Source: Histomonas meleagridis (lineage: Eukaryota; Parabasalia; Tritrichomonadida; Dientamoebidae). From it: a stretch of 64,000 nt of DNA. The notes under the pieces were generated by a model. The model did no database searches. It saw nothing but the letters and a program-made list of their open reading frames with translations, and was not told where the DNA came from. The first letter of the stretch is position 1. Every line of letters starts with the position of its first letter. This document shows positions 1-11,711 of the stretch, piece by piece. The stretch is from the NCBI GenBank assembly GCA_020186115.1, contig WSYJ01000184.1, positions 346,001-410,000 on the forward strand. The letters run 5' to 3'. A program made the position numbers and the translations under genes.

Positions 1-886
1 ACCAGATAAAAATATATTATTAAATAATATATTTTGAACATTAGAATCACAACTTGTAATTGAATCATAAACGACTTGTTGTAAGCTTTGATGAGTAGAA
101 CCATTAATTAGTGGATTAAATAAACATTCAGTTGATTGAAATCTTTCAGAATTTAATGTGATTGTTTGATTATTTGGTAAAATATAATTTATTTTACAAT
201 CATTTGTCGTTAATGATTTAATTAATTCCTGTGTATAATTTATTGTTACGTAACAATAATTTTCTTTAATGTTACGAACAATTTCTTCTTTTTTGAAACT
301 TCCTTCTTCAATTAATGAATTTAAACCAATTAAATTATAAAGATAAGTAGTAATATCATGACCACCAAAATTAATAAATTTTTTACCTATTTGAATAATA
401 TTATTATTAATGATTGGTATTATTTGTATAATACCATCACCAAATTCAATGCTTGTTCCTGTTGTAACACCGTTTGCATAAAGTGATAATAACGGTTGAT
501 ATGCAACACAAATTTTAGAAGCATTATATTTTTCAAAAAAAATTTCTAGAATTTTTTCTTCATCTTCTTCTTCATTTGATATTGAATTTGTGAGAATAAC
601 TGAATATTGATTTGATGGAATATTTAAATTATTATAAATTTCTGTCCAAATTTTTTTCCATATCATCCCAATTGATTATTGTGCCTCTTTCAATTGGATA
701 TGATAAATTTAAAGAATTTAAATCTTCATTGAATAGATTGTTTCCGATATAAATTTCATTGATATTTGAATATGATCTGCCGATAATTGTTCTAATAATT
801 GATGCTGGTATTGTAGACCCAGCATAACCTGATTTGCAGGAGAAAGTACCATTATCAATAACAACTGATAAAATTTCTTCAGACAT
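1..886 (-). CDS. Actin-like protein, copy 1 (C-terminus off window, frameshifted)
   Basis: Divergent actin or actin-related protein, a cytoskeletal ATPase fold. The N-terminus carries the phosphate-1 loop region (VIDNGTFSCKSGYAG, compare actin DNGSG..KAG.AG), then a YPIERGTIINWDDME segment matching the actin YPIEHGI-W-D-ME block. The frame opens at ATG 886 and shifts near 652-660, where this copy has one extra T in a T run compared with copy 3. That position favours a sequencing error over a true mutation. The gene continues beyond base 1. Conventional actin is far more conserved, so this is an actin-like paralogue. Confidence 0.7.
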
Positions 887-2829
887 TAATAAAATGAAGT
901 AATATATTTAGATCAAAATTTTTATTCAATCTCAATTAAATACCCTTTCAAATTTCAAAATTTTCCAACAAAATAAACCGTATAGAGTTAACAATTTTTT
1001 TAATTTAAAATTTGCCATAAGTGAATTTCATGGCAAAAGCTGAAACTAGTTAACATTTCCTTAACTTTTTTTTTTAAAGTGGATAAATTTTAGTAATTAA
1101 AGAATTTATTAATCAAAATAATGTAAAAAAACTAAGTATTATATACAAACACCAAAATTTATCCAAAATATAAGCATTCTATATTGATATAAATGTCATA
1201 TCAAGGTTTTGTTAAAATTGTTCTTACCAATTTTCTGGAAAGCAATTTTTCAGTAAATCAGCTGATTCGCAAGTTGATTTTCAAATTTTCAATTTTTATT
1301 TGGATGAATTATAGTTATTAATAAATGAAATATATATAATAAATATAAGTTTATAAAATTGTGTTTAATTTGGGAAAAAATCATGTTTGAATAAGTTTCA
1401 ATAACAAAGTATAACTTTTTATTAATGAATTAAACTGATGATATAAAAAATAATTACATATTATAAAAAATTTTTAAAAGAGTTATATTTTTATTTTTAA
1501 ATCAAAAATATATACAACCTAATATAGAATCAAGAGAAAAAAGATTTTTTTTTGTGTTTAATCTTTTTGATCGTTTTGAATTCAATTTTTCAAATGATTA
1601 GACCATTTATAAATTAAAATAAATTTTTTTTCTTTAATGATATTTTTGGTAAGATTATATTTAAGTTTTTTACAAGATTTCATGAATTAAATCTCTTTTA
1701 CTCCCTTATTAGAAATATAGTGTTTTCCAGAAAGCTAACAAAATATCACAAACTGTTACTGAAGAACAGCTCTTTGATGTTTGTTATAATAAATTTTTTA
1801 ATTTGAAAAGGAAAAAAATATTAATTTATCAAATAAATCTCGATGGTAAATATTTTTTATACGAAAAGATTGCAAAATATAGCATTATATGGTTAAAAAA
1901 TGGATTATCATTGAAAAAAATATTACAGGATTTGAAGTTTTAGGAACTCTTTTTATGATTACAATTTCATCAAAATTAATTTTGATTTAACAATTTTTTA
2001 AACATAAACAAATTTAAAAGTATTATTATACATTTTATTGACTGTATTAGAACACAAAGAAACAAAGATTATATTTTTAAATTATAATTCATATTTGTTA
2101 CAAATATATAAAATTTTATGCTTTTTTATTACAAAAAATGCAATTTTTCTCACTAAACGTTAAAATAATAAATAATAAATTTTTTGAGTAATCAATAATA
2201 AATAAAACAAATGAATTAAATAAATAGAAGAATCAAAATTTAAATTTTTTGAAATTTGCTGCCACTTTTTTGATAAACCATACAAAAAATTTTGAATTTT
2301 ATAAATAGGTTTATATGCTTTACAAAAAAATGTTTCCATAGATGTCAACTATAATTACAAGATAATCCTACAAATTCAAGAGAATTAATTCTGATTTAAA
2401 AACACCAGAAAGTATTTGATTAGCCAATTTTTTTATTTAATGGCTATTTCAGTTATTGTTACAACATTTTTTTTTTTTTTTTAACTAATGATAATCAAAA
2501 ACAGTCCAATTATCTTATTTACAAGGAAATAAGTGATAACAAAGGACATAATTTAAGTTTTTATACTCTATTATTTGAAATTTTTAATTTTTAATTTTTC
2601 ATATTTTACATATATTCTAGAAAATGAATCAATACATGATTTCCTTTTATTGTTATTATATTTTTTCCTATTTAAATCAATTATTATGTGAATTTCTAAG
2701 AAATTAAATTATAATTAAATTTATTCTTTGTAATTAAATATTAATAACATCTCATATATAATTATTTTTCATAACAAAAACAAATATAAAAAGAAAAAAA
2801 AAAATTAGTTAAATCAATTGTTTATTGAT
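887..2829. other. Spacer of tandem unit, no convincing gene
   Basis: AT-rich spacer between actin-like copies, repeated at 3929-5867 and (truncated) 6965-8367. A 62-codon minus-strand frame is conserved at 2160-2348 and 5196-5384, but its composition is low-complexity and simple sequence identity explains its conservation. No RNA gene was recognised. The spacer contains long A/T runs whose sequence differs between copies. Confidence 0.5.
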
Positions 2830-3928
2830 TTAATGAATTACTTCAGCACCATTTTCTTCATATTCATTACGTGTGATGAAATTTTCTTCATTTGCAGCTA
2901 TTTGTGCACCTCCTAACCAAGCTTCATAACCACGTAAACTATTAGAAACAGAATAAATATTTACATTTGTACCTTCAGGAGCAAGATTTATAATTTCATT
3001 TTTTAATCGATCACTTAAACCAGGTAATTTTGTAGATGAACCAGATAAAAATATATTATTAAATAATATATTTTGAACATTAGAATCACAACTTGTAATT
3101 GAATCATAAACGACTTGTTGTAAGCTTTGATGAGTAGAACCATTAATTAGTGGATTAAATAAACATTCAGTTGATTGAAATCTTTCAGAATTTAATGTGA
3201 TTGTTTGATTATTTGGTAAAATATAATTTATTTTACAATCATTTGTCGTTAATGATTTAATTAATTCCTGTGTATAATTTATTGTTACGTAACAATAATT
3301 TTCTTTAATGTTACGAACAATTTCTTCTTTTTTGAAACTTCCTTCTTCAATTAATGAATTTAAACCAATTAAATTATAAAGATAAGTAGTAATATCATGA
3401 CCACCAAAATTAATAAATTTTTTTACCGATTTGAAGAATATTATTATTAAGGATTGGTATTATTTGTATAATACCATCACCAAATTCAATGCTTGTTCCT
3501 GGTGTAACACCGTTTGCATAAAGTGATAATAACGGTTGATATGCAACACAAATTTTTAGAAGCATTATATTTTTCAAAAAAAATTTCTAGAATTTTTTCT
3601 TCATCTTCTTCTTCATTTGATATTGAATTTGTGAGAATAACTGAATATTGATTTGATGGAATATTTAAATTATTATAAATTTCTGTCCACATTTTTTTCC
3701 ATATCATCCCAATTGATTATTGTGCCTCTTTCAATTGGATATGATAAATTTAAAGAATTTAAATCTTCATTGAATAGATTGTTTCCGATATAAATTTCAT
3801 TGATATTTGAATATGATCTGCCGATAATTGTTCTAATAATTGATGCTGGTATTGTAGACCCAGCATAACCTGATTTGCAGGAGAAAGTACCATTATCAAT
3901 AACAACTGATAAAAATTTCTTCAGACAT
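2830..3928 (-). CDS. Actin-like protein, copy 2 (full span, several frameshifts)
   Basis: Complete span of the actin-like gene, from ATG at 3926-3928 to TAA at 2830-2832. At least four single-base indels break the frame compared with copies 1 and 3, near 3421, 3553, 3685 and 3912; most fall in T or A runs. C-terminal actin features are visible: the LSGSSTKLPGLSDRL block (actin LSGG-T-PG-DR) and YEAWLGGAQIAA (actin AWIGGSILAS). Copy 2 also has substitutions absent from copies 1 and 3 (around 3426-3436 and 3500). It may be a decaying copy or a poorly corrected consensus. Confidence 0.65.
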
Positions 3929-5867
3929 TAATAAAATGAAGTAATATATTTAGATCAAAATTTTTTATTCAATCTCAATTAAATACCCTTTCAAATTTCA
4001 AAATTTTCCAACAAAATAAACCGTATAGAGTTAACAATTTTTTTAATTTAAAAATTTGCCATAAGTGAATTTCATGGCAAAAGCTGAAACTAGTTAACAT
4101 TTCTTAACTTTTTTTTTAAAGTGGATAAATTTTAGTAATTAAAGAATTTATTAATCAAAATAATGTAAAAAAAACTAAGTATTATATACAAACACCAAAA
4201 TTTATCCAAAATATAAGCATTCTATATTGATATAAATGTCATATCAAGGTTTTGTTAAAATTGTTCTTACCAATTTTCTGGAAAGCAATTTTTCAGTAAA
4301 TCAGCTGATTCGCAAGTTGATTTTCAAATTTTCAATTTTTATTTGGATGAATTATAGTTATTAATAAATGAAATATATATAATAAATATAAGTTTATAAA
4401 ATTGTGTTTAATTTGGAAAAAATCATGTTTGAATAATTTTCAATAACAAAATATAACTTTTTATTAATGAATTAAACTGATGATATAAAAAATAATTACA
4501 TATTATAAAAATTTTAAAAGAGTTATATTTTATTTTTTAAATCAAAATATATACAACCTAATATAAAATCAAGAGAAAAAAGATTTTTTTTGGTGTTTAA
4601 GCTTTTTGATCGTTTTGAATTCAATTTTTTCAAATGATTAGACCATTTATAAATTCAAATAAATTTTTTTTCTTTAATGATATTTTTGGTAAGATTATAT
4701 TTAAGTTTTTTACAAGATTTCATGAATTAAATCTCTTTTACTCCATTATTAGAAATATAGTGTTTTTCCAGAAAGCTAACAAAATATCACAAACTGTTAC
4801 TGAAGAACAGCTCTTTGATGTTTGTTATAATAAATTTTTTTTTTTTTTTTTAAAAAATATTAATTTATCAAATAAATCTCGGTGGTAAGTATTTTTATAC
4901 GAAAAGATTGCAAAATATAGCATTATATGGTTAAAAATGGATTATCATTGAAAAAATATTACAGGATTTGAAGTTTTAGGAACTCTTTTTATGATTACAA
5001 TTTCATCAAAATTAATTTTGATTTAACAATTTTTTAAACATAAACAAATTTAAAAGTATTATTATACATTTTATTGACTGTATTAGAACACAAAGAAACA
5101 AAGATTATATTTTTTAAATTATAATTCATATTTGTTACAAATATATAAAATTTTATGCTTTTTTATTACAAAAATGCAATTTTTCTCACTAAACGTTAAA
5201 ATAATAAATAATAAATTTTTTGAGTAATCAATAATAAATAAAACAAATGAATTAAATAAATAGAAGAATCAAAATTTAAATTTTTTGAAATTTGCTGCCA
5301 CTTTTTTGATAAACCATACAAAAAATTTTGAATTTTATAAATAGGTTTATATGCTTTACAAAAAAATGTTTCCATAGATGTCAACTATAATTACAAGATA
5401 ATCCTACAAATTCAAGAGAATTAATTCTGATTTAAAAACACCAGAAAGTATTTGATTAGCCAATTTTTTTATTTAATGGCTATTTCAGTTATTGTTACAA
5501 CATTTTTTTTTCTGAAATAACTAATGATAATCAAAAACAGTCCAATTATCTTATTTACAAGGAAATAAGTGATAACAAAGGACATAATTTAAGTTTTTAT
5601 ACTCTATTATTTGAAATTTTTAATTTTTAATTTTTTCATATTTTACATATATTCTAGAAAATGAATCAATACATGATTTCCTTTTATTGTTATTATATTT
5701 TTTTTTTTTTTTTTCAATTATTATGTGAATTTCTAAGAAATTAAATTATAATTAAATTTATTCTTTGTAATTAAATATTAATAACATCTCATATATAATT
5801 ATTTTTCATAACAAAAACAAATATAAAAAAAAAAAAAAAAAATTAGTTAAATCAATTGTTTATTGAT

Positions 5868-6964
5868 TTAATGAATTACTTCAGCACCATTTTCTTCATA
5901 TTCATTACGTGTGATGAAATTTTCTTCATTTGCAGCTATTTGTGCACCTCCTAACCAAGCTTCATAACCACGTAAACTATTAGAAACAGAATAAATATTT
6001 ACATTTGTACCTTCAGGAGCAAGATTTATAATTTCATTTTTTAATCGATCACTTAAACCAGGTAATTTTGTAGATGAACCAGATAAAAATATATTATTAA
6101 ATAATATATTTTTGAACAGGAGAATCACAACTTGTAATTGAATCATAAACGACTTGTTGTAAGCTTTGATGAGTAGAACCATTAATTAGTGGATTAAATA
6201 AACATTCAGTTGATTGAAATCTTTCAGAATTTAATGTGATTGTTTGATTATTTGGTAAAATATAATTTATTTTACAATCATTTGTCGTTAATGATTTAAT
6301 TAATTCCTGTGTATAATTTATTGTTACGTAACAATAATTTTCTTTAATGTTACGAACAATTTCTTCTTTTTTGAAACTTCCTTCTTCAATTAATGAATTT
6401 AAACCAATTAAATTATAAAGATAAGTAGTAATATCATGACCACCAAAAATTAATAAATTTTTTACCTATTTGAATAATATTATTATTAATGATTGGTATT
6501 ATTTGTATAATACCATCACCAAATTCAATGCTTGTTCCTGTTGTAACACCGTTTGCATAAAGTGATAATAACGGTTGATATGCAACACAAATTTTAGAAG
6601 CATTATATTTTTCAAAAAAAATTTCTAGAATTTTTTCTTCATCTTCTTCTTCATTTGATATTGAATTTGTGAGAATAACTGAATATTGATTTGATGGAAT
6701 ATTTAAATTATTATAAATTTCTGTCCAAATTTTTTCCATATCATCCCAATTGATTATTGTGCCTCTTTCAATTGGATATGATAAATTTAAAGAATTTAAA
6801 TCTTCATTGAATAGATTGTTTCCGATATAAATTTCATTGATATTTGAATATGATCTGCCGATAATTGTTCTAATAATTGATGCTGGTATTGTAGACCCAG
6901 CATAACCTGATTTGCAGGAGAAAGTACCATTATCAATAACAACTGATAAAATTTCTTCAGACAT
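5868..6964 (-). CDS. Actin-like protein, copy 3 (one or two frameshifts)
   Basis: Best-preserved copy. The N-terminal half is open from ATG 6964 to 6434 (176 codons) and the C-terminal part from about 6182 to TAA at 5868. Breaks sit at about 6446 (one extra A in an A run relative to copy 1) and about 6108-6120, where copy 3 differs from copies 1 and 2. Without them the protein would be about 365 residues, close to actin (375). The phosphate-2 loop reads EFGDG in place of the actin DSGDG, so a key Asp is Glu. It could be a functional actin-related protein; whether it polymerises cannot be judged. Confidence 0.75.
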
Positions 6965-8367
6965 TAATAAAATGAAGTAATATATTTAGATCAAAATTTT
7001 TATTCAATCTCAATTAAATACCCTTTCAAATTTCAAAAATTTTCCAACAAAATAAACCCCATAGAATTAACAAATTTTTAAATTAAAAATTTGCCATAAG
7101 TGAATTTCATGGCAAAAGCTGAAACTAGTTAACATTTCCTTAACTTTTTTTTTTAAAGTGGATAAATTTTAGTAATTAAAGAATTTATTAATCAAAAATA
7201 ATGTAAAAAAACTAAGTATTATATACAAACACCAAAATTTATCCAAAATATAAGCATTCTATATTGATATAAATGTCATATCAAGGTTTTGTTAAAATTG
7301 TTCTTACCAATTTTCTGGAAAGCAATTTTTCAGTAAATCAGCTGATTCGCAAGTTGATTTTCAAATTTTCAATTTTTATTTGGATGAATTATAGTTATTA
7401 ATAAATGAAATATATATAATAAATATAAGTTTATAAAATTGTGTTTAATTTGGAAAAATACATGTTTGAATAATTTTCAATAACAAAATATAACTTTTTA
7501 TTAATGAATTAAACTGATGATATAAAAAATAATTACATATTATAAAAATTTTTAAAAGAGTTATATTTTATTTTTTAAATCAAAATATATACAACCTAAT
7601 ATAAAATCAAGAGAAAAAAGATTTTTTTTGGTGTTTAAGCTTTTTGATCGTTTTGAATTCAATTTTTCAAATGATTAGACCATTTATAAATTCAAATAAA
7701 TTTTTTTCTTTAATGATATTTTGGTAAGATTATATTTAAGTTTTTACAAGATTTCATGAATTAAATCTCTTTTACTCCATTATTAGAAATATAGTGTTTT
7801 CCAGAAAGCTAACAAAATATCACAAACTGTTACTGAAGAACAGCTCTTTGATGTTTGTTATAATAAATTTTTTAATTTGAAAAGGAAAAAAATATTAATT
7901 TATCAAATAAATCTCGATGGTAAATATTTTTTATACGAAAAGACTGCAAAATATAGCATTATATGGTTAAAAATGGATTAAAAAAAAAAAAATATTACAG
8001 GATTTGAAGTTTTAGGAACTCTTTTTATGATTACAATTTCATCAAAATTAATTTTGATTTAACAATTTTTTTTTTTTTTTCAAATTTAAAAGTATTATTA
8101 TACATTTTATTGACTGTATTAGAACACAAAGAAACAAAGATTATATTTTTAAATTATAATTCATATTTGTTACAAATATATAAAATTTTATGCTTAAAAA
8201 AAAAAAAAAAATGCAATTTTTCTCACTAAACGTTAAAATAATAAATAATAAATTTTTGAGTAATCAATAATAAATAAAACAAATGAATTAAATAAATAGA
8301 AGAATCAAAATTTAAATTTTTGAAATTTGCTGCCACTTTTTTGATAAACCATACAAAAATTTTGAAT

Positions 8368-8735
8368 AGTTTACACAAATAAATCAAACAAAAAGTAAAC
8401 TCAAATAATTTTTACAATTTAAACACACAAACTAAAAACTAATTCATATTTTCATTTTTAAAATTTTGTTTTAATTATTAATTTTCATCAAGTAAATGTA
8501 ATTTAAATATTCATATCGTACCTATAATAATGATGAAATTATACGTAATCTGATGCATGTTCTCATAACTTGGTCACACCAAATACAAATTGATCTCCAA
8601 CAAGAATTGGTTCTCTAACTCAATGATAAGCCATCAAAAAACAGACGCATCCAAGAAAATGTATATAATTTTTTATCCAGTTGACAAATTTTTTAACGTT
8701 CTTACATAAACTATTTAATTTTTGATTTTAAAATC
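8368..8735 (+). pseudogene. Intergenic with small coding-like remnant
   Basis: Between the repeat array and the phosphatase gene. A plus-strand stretch at about 8500-8690 reads as protein-like sequence (for example DEIIRNLMHVLITWSHQIQ) with one in-frame TAA and then a TGA. It has no credible start and is too short to assign; it looks like a gene or transposon fragment. The rest is AT-rich with no recognised signal. Confidence 0.3.
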
Positions 8736-11402
8736 TTAACGCCTCCTTCTTACAGGCCTTGGTGGTGCAGGAAGTCCAAGTTCTTCATCTTCATCGTTCA
8801 CATTCTGTGGAGGCAATATTTCTACTGTATTCTTATAAACTATACCTTTTTCATCTTCTTTTGGTTTGAAGTTAACGGTCAAAACCGTTATATTATCTTT
8901 GCTTTGTAATGCGAACGCGTAATTCTTCAACAATGTTGCTGCATCAACAGCTGTCTGCGCTTCTCTAAATATCTCTGCTGCTTTTTGATCTGATATAACA
9001 TCCCATAAGCCATCACAAGCGATTATTAAACCTAAATCATCTTCGTCAATTTCGAAGACTTTTATCGTTGGCTTCACGAATAAATCATTATCACCAACCC
9101 AAAAATCTCCAATAGCTCTTGAGACAGCCAATTTTCGATTAATTCTTCCTTCGCTATTAACCATGAATCCATTATCTTGTAGCCTTCTTAATTCACTTTT
9201 AATTAATGGCTTATTATCCGTTGTAATTCTTTCCAATGTATCTCTTTTAATTCTAATTATTCTTGAATCACCGATACCTGCGACATAACAATTTTTGCCT
9301 CTGATAACCGCCGTTGCAACTGTCGAACCGTCTGCCACTTTTAACGACTTCAAAATATTGTTAACGGTCTCTATCGTCACAGGGAACGTTTCGAAAAATT
9401 CTTCATTTGACTTATCGACAATTTTAGCAATTTCATACACTAAACATTTGGAAGCAGTTGTCGAAGAAACGTTACCAGAATGTCCATCAAATAAGGCTAA
9501 CAATTGCGTATCATTTTGATCATAATATTTAAAACATACGCCATCTTCCATTCCAATTCGATTTCCCATTGTTGAAGAATAACCAACAGACAAATCATCG
9601 CTTATTGAATATTGACTATTATCCATAATATGGAACTTCATTGGCGGCAATTCTTTTATATCATTTGAATTATTAATGAATTCCAAATTTTGTAAATTCG
9701 GGATTTTTATGAATGAAGGTAACATATTAATTAAAGTTTTATTAATTGGGTTTAAATTTAATGAAATGAATTTACAATTCTTTAAGTTACTTACATTAAT
9801 ATCATTTAAATGATTATATTCAAGTGATAAACATTCTAATTCATTTAAGTTCAAATTAATATCTTTGATTTTATTATAAGAAACATCTAATAATATCAAT
9901 CCATCAGGGAAATTAAATCCTTCAGGTAATGTATCAATAGCATTATGTGATATAGATAATACTTTTAACCCTCTCATCCGCGATATAAATTGTGGTATTT
10001 CTACAAAATGATTATTAGAAATATCTAATGTCTTTAAGAAAAATAATGAACTAATACCAGTCGGTAATGAATTTAATTTGTTTCCACTTAATACTAAAAA
10101 TTGTAATTGTGAAAAACCTAAAATTGGTATCGGTACAACTTCAAATTCATTTCCTGCAGCTATAAACTTAAATACTTTCCGACAATTCCCTAATGATATT
10201 GGTAATGTCTTAAGTTTATTAAATGATATGTTTAAATCAGATAAAAATACACATTCTTGAAACGTATCGGGTAATTCTGTTAATGAATTAAATGATAAAT
10301 TCATGGTGCGTATTTGTGGGAAATTAAATGGTGGTAATTCTGTAAGTTGATTTGATGATAAAATTAATTCTTCAAGTTTAGGTGAGGTCATTAACGTCTT
10401 GGGTAATGTTGTCAATAAGTTGTTGCCGGCATAGAATTTTGTGAACTTCAAATTGTCTGGAAATTGATCGGCAAAAGACGTTATTAAATTGTTGGAGACG
10501 TTTAACATGGTGACCATTTTAAGTGATTGAATAAAAGTTAAAGATAACTTTGTGATTTTGTTATATGAGACATCAATAATTCGAACCGATGGTGGAACTT
10601 CGAAGTTTAGTTCACCTTCGATTTCATTCTTTGAGATAAAAAATGAATGTAAATCAATTACTGTTAATAAAGTGAGTGGAAATGTGGTGAGTAAATTGCC
10701 TGAAAGATTAATGGAATGCGATTGAAGATGATGTGTAACTTCAAATGTTTCAAAAAGATTAAAAGATAAGTTAATTGATTTAAATGCTTGTGGAAAATCA
10801 ATTGATGGAAATGTAGTAATGCGATTACCAAACAGATCAAGTTCTTCAAGTTTAGGAAGCTGTGGAATTATGCTAGGAAATTCTGTTAATTTATTTCCTT
10901 CAAGTGTTAAATTACATATTGAATCAGACCACCGTGGCTTTTGTGTTGGTATACCAGTAAGCCCACAATATGAAACTTTTAAAGTTCGTAAATTTGGTAG
11001 GTTTTGTTGCCATATTGAATTTAAATCAAATCCTTGATTATATGAAACATCTAGTGAAGTTAAGCTCTCTGGAAGTGTGCAATCAATTCGCTGTATGCTG
11101 TTAACTGAAAGGTCTAATGTTTTTAAATTTGGGAAATTTCCAAAATAGTTTGAAGGGATTGATGTTAAAAGATTATCTGTAAATTCCATTACACTAATTT
11201 CATGGTACTCCTTTAAGCCAGAAGGTAATTCTGTTAGTTTACAATGGATAATTCTTGCTCTTGTGATTTTAGTTTTTAATTCATTTACAAGAGGAATTTT
11301 CCCGACTTTCATTGAAACAATGTCGAAAGATGCCAGTTCATGATTTGTGAAATATGATTGAGGAACTGGTTCCAAAAAAGCAGAATCGGGATCATATTCC
11401 AT
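8736..11402 (-). CDS. Leucine-rich-repeat PP2C-type protein phosphatase
   Basis: Cytosolic Ser/Thr phosphatase of the metal-dependent PPM/PP2C family fused to an LRR array. About 20 or more LRRs (L..L.LS.N.L..LP type) cover residues ~40-580. The PP2C domain covers ~607-846 and keeps its metal-binding acids: the Asp of GMEDG, LFDGHSG, ACDGLWD and SKDNIT. The C-terminus ends in a proline/arginine tail. The frame extends to a TTG at 11432, but the first ATG is at 11400-11402, giving 888 residues. An AACGGTT element lies at 11450-11456, with an Inr-like TCATT between it and the start. The LRR-PP2C combination recalls the regulatory region of fungal adenylyl cyclase, but no cyclase domain is present. 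LRRs probably select targets. Confidence 0.93.
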   Translation of the reverse strand: MEYDPDSAFLEPVPQSYFTNHELASFDIVSMKVGKIPLVNELKTKITRARIIHCKLTELPSGLKEYHEISVMEFTDNLLTSIPSNYFGNFPNLKTLDLSVNSIQRIDCTLPESLTSLDVSYNQGFDLNSIWQQNLPNLRTLKVSYCGLTGIPTQKPRWSDSICNLTLEGNKLTEFPSIIPQLPKLEELDLFGNRITTFPSIDFPQAFKSINLSFNLFETFEVTHHLQSHSINLSGNLLTTFPLTLLTVIDLHSFFISKNEIEGELNFEVPPSVRIIDVSYNKITKLSLTFIQSLKMVTMLNVSNNLITSFADQFPDNLKFTKFYAGNNLLTTLPKTLMTSPKLEELILSSNQLTELPPFNFPQIRTMNLSFNSLTELPDTFQECVFLSDLNISFNKLKTLPISLGNCRKVFKFIAAGNEFEVVPIPILGFSQLQFLVLSGNKLNSLPTGISSLFFLKTLDISNNHFVEIPQFISRMRGLKVLSISHNAIDTLPEGFNFPDGLILLDVSYNKIKDINLNLNELECLSLEYNHLNDINVSNLKNCKFISLNLNPINKTLINMLPSFIKIPNLQNLEFINNSNDIKELPPMKFHIMDNSQYSISDDLSVGYSSTMGNRIGMEDGVCFKYYDQNDTQLLALFDGHSGNVSSTTASKCLVYEIAKIVDKSNEEFFETFPVTIETVNNILKSLKVADGSTVATAVIRGKNCYVAGIGDSRIIRIKRDTLERITTDNKPLIKSELRRLQDNGFMVNSEGRINRKLAVSRAIGDFWVGDNDLFVKPTIKVFEIDEDDLGLIIACDGLWDVISDQKAAEIFREAQTAVDAATLLKNYAFALQSKDNITVLTVNFKPKEDEKGIVYKNTVEILPPQNVNDEDEELGLPAPPRPVRRRR

Positions 11403-11449
11403 TTCCGAAATTAAATGGTACGTATTAGTCAATTATTCTATAATGAAAT

Positions 11450-11456
11450 AACGGTT
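11450..11456. promoter_or_regulatory. M3/Myb-like element upstream of LRR-PP2C
   Basis: AACGGTT, matching the core of the Trichomonas M3 Myb-recognition element, about 48 bp upstream of the ATG at 11402. On the gene strand it is followed by TCATT, which fits the trichomonad Inr consensus TCAYW. Function is inferred. Confidence 0.4.
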
Positions 11457-11711
11457 TTATATTCAAAAGTCATCGCTAATCGATCTTTTGGTTAATCGGA
11501 ATTTAAATAACATACGTTAACAAAAAAGATTTGAAAAAATTAAGTGCGAAGACTTCATAAATCAGTTTAGCTAACAAATTATTACAAAAGATTAATAATT
11601 TTTTTTATGATCATTTTTTTATTGTTTATGGGTCGGGTTCCGAAAGACGTTATTGTGATAAACTATAGAAATATAATTCTGTAATTTACATGCTTATCGT
11701 TGTTTATAAAA

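Larger units (their letters stand above)
1..8367. repeat. Tandem array of ~3.04 kb unit with actin-like gene
   Basis: A unit of about 3.04 kb is repeated head to tail. The actin-like start codons lie at 886, 3928 and 6964 on the minus strand (spacings 3042 and 3036). The first copy is cut by the left window edge. The third loses similarity at about 8367, where the shared sequence ends and unrelated sequence begins. Copies are nearly identical in gene and spacer; differences are mostly 1-nt changes in A/T runs plus several places where mixed sequence in one copy is replaced by a pure A or T run of similar length in another. Such high identity implies recent duplication or gene conversion. Confidence 0.95.

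Noticed and set aside
2160-2348. 62-codon frame conserved in two repeat units (also 5196-5384)
   Set aside because: Conservation follows from near-identity of the tandem units; the composition is low-complexity and nothing suggests a gene.
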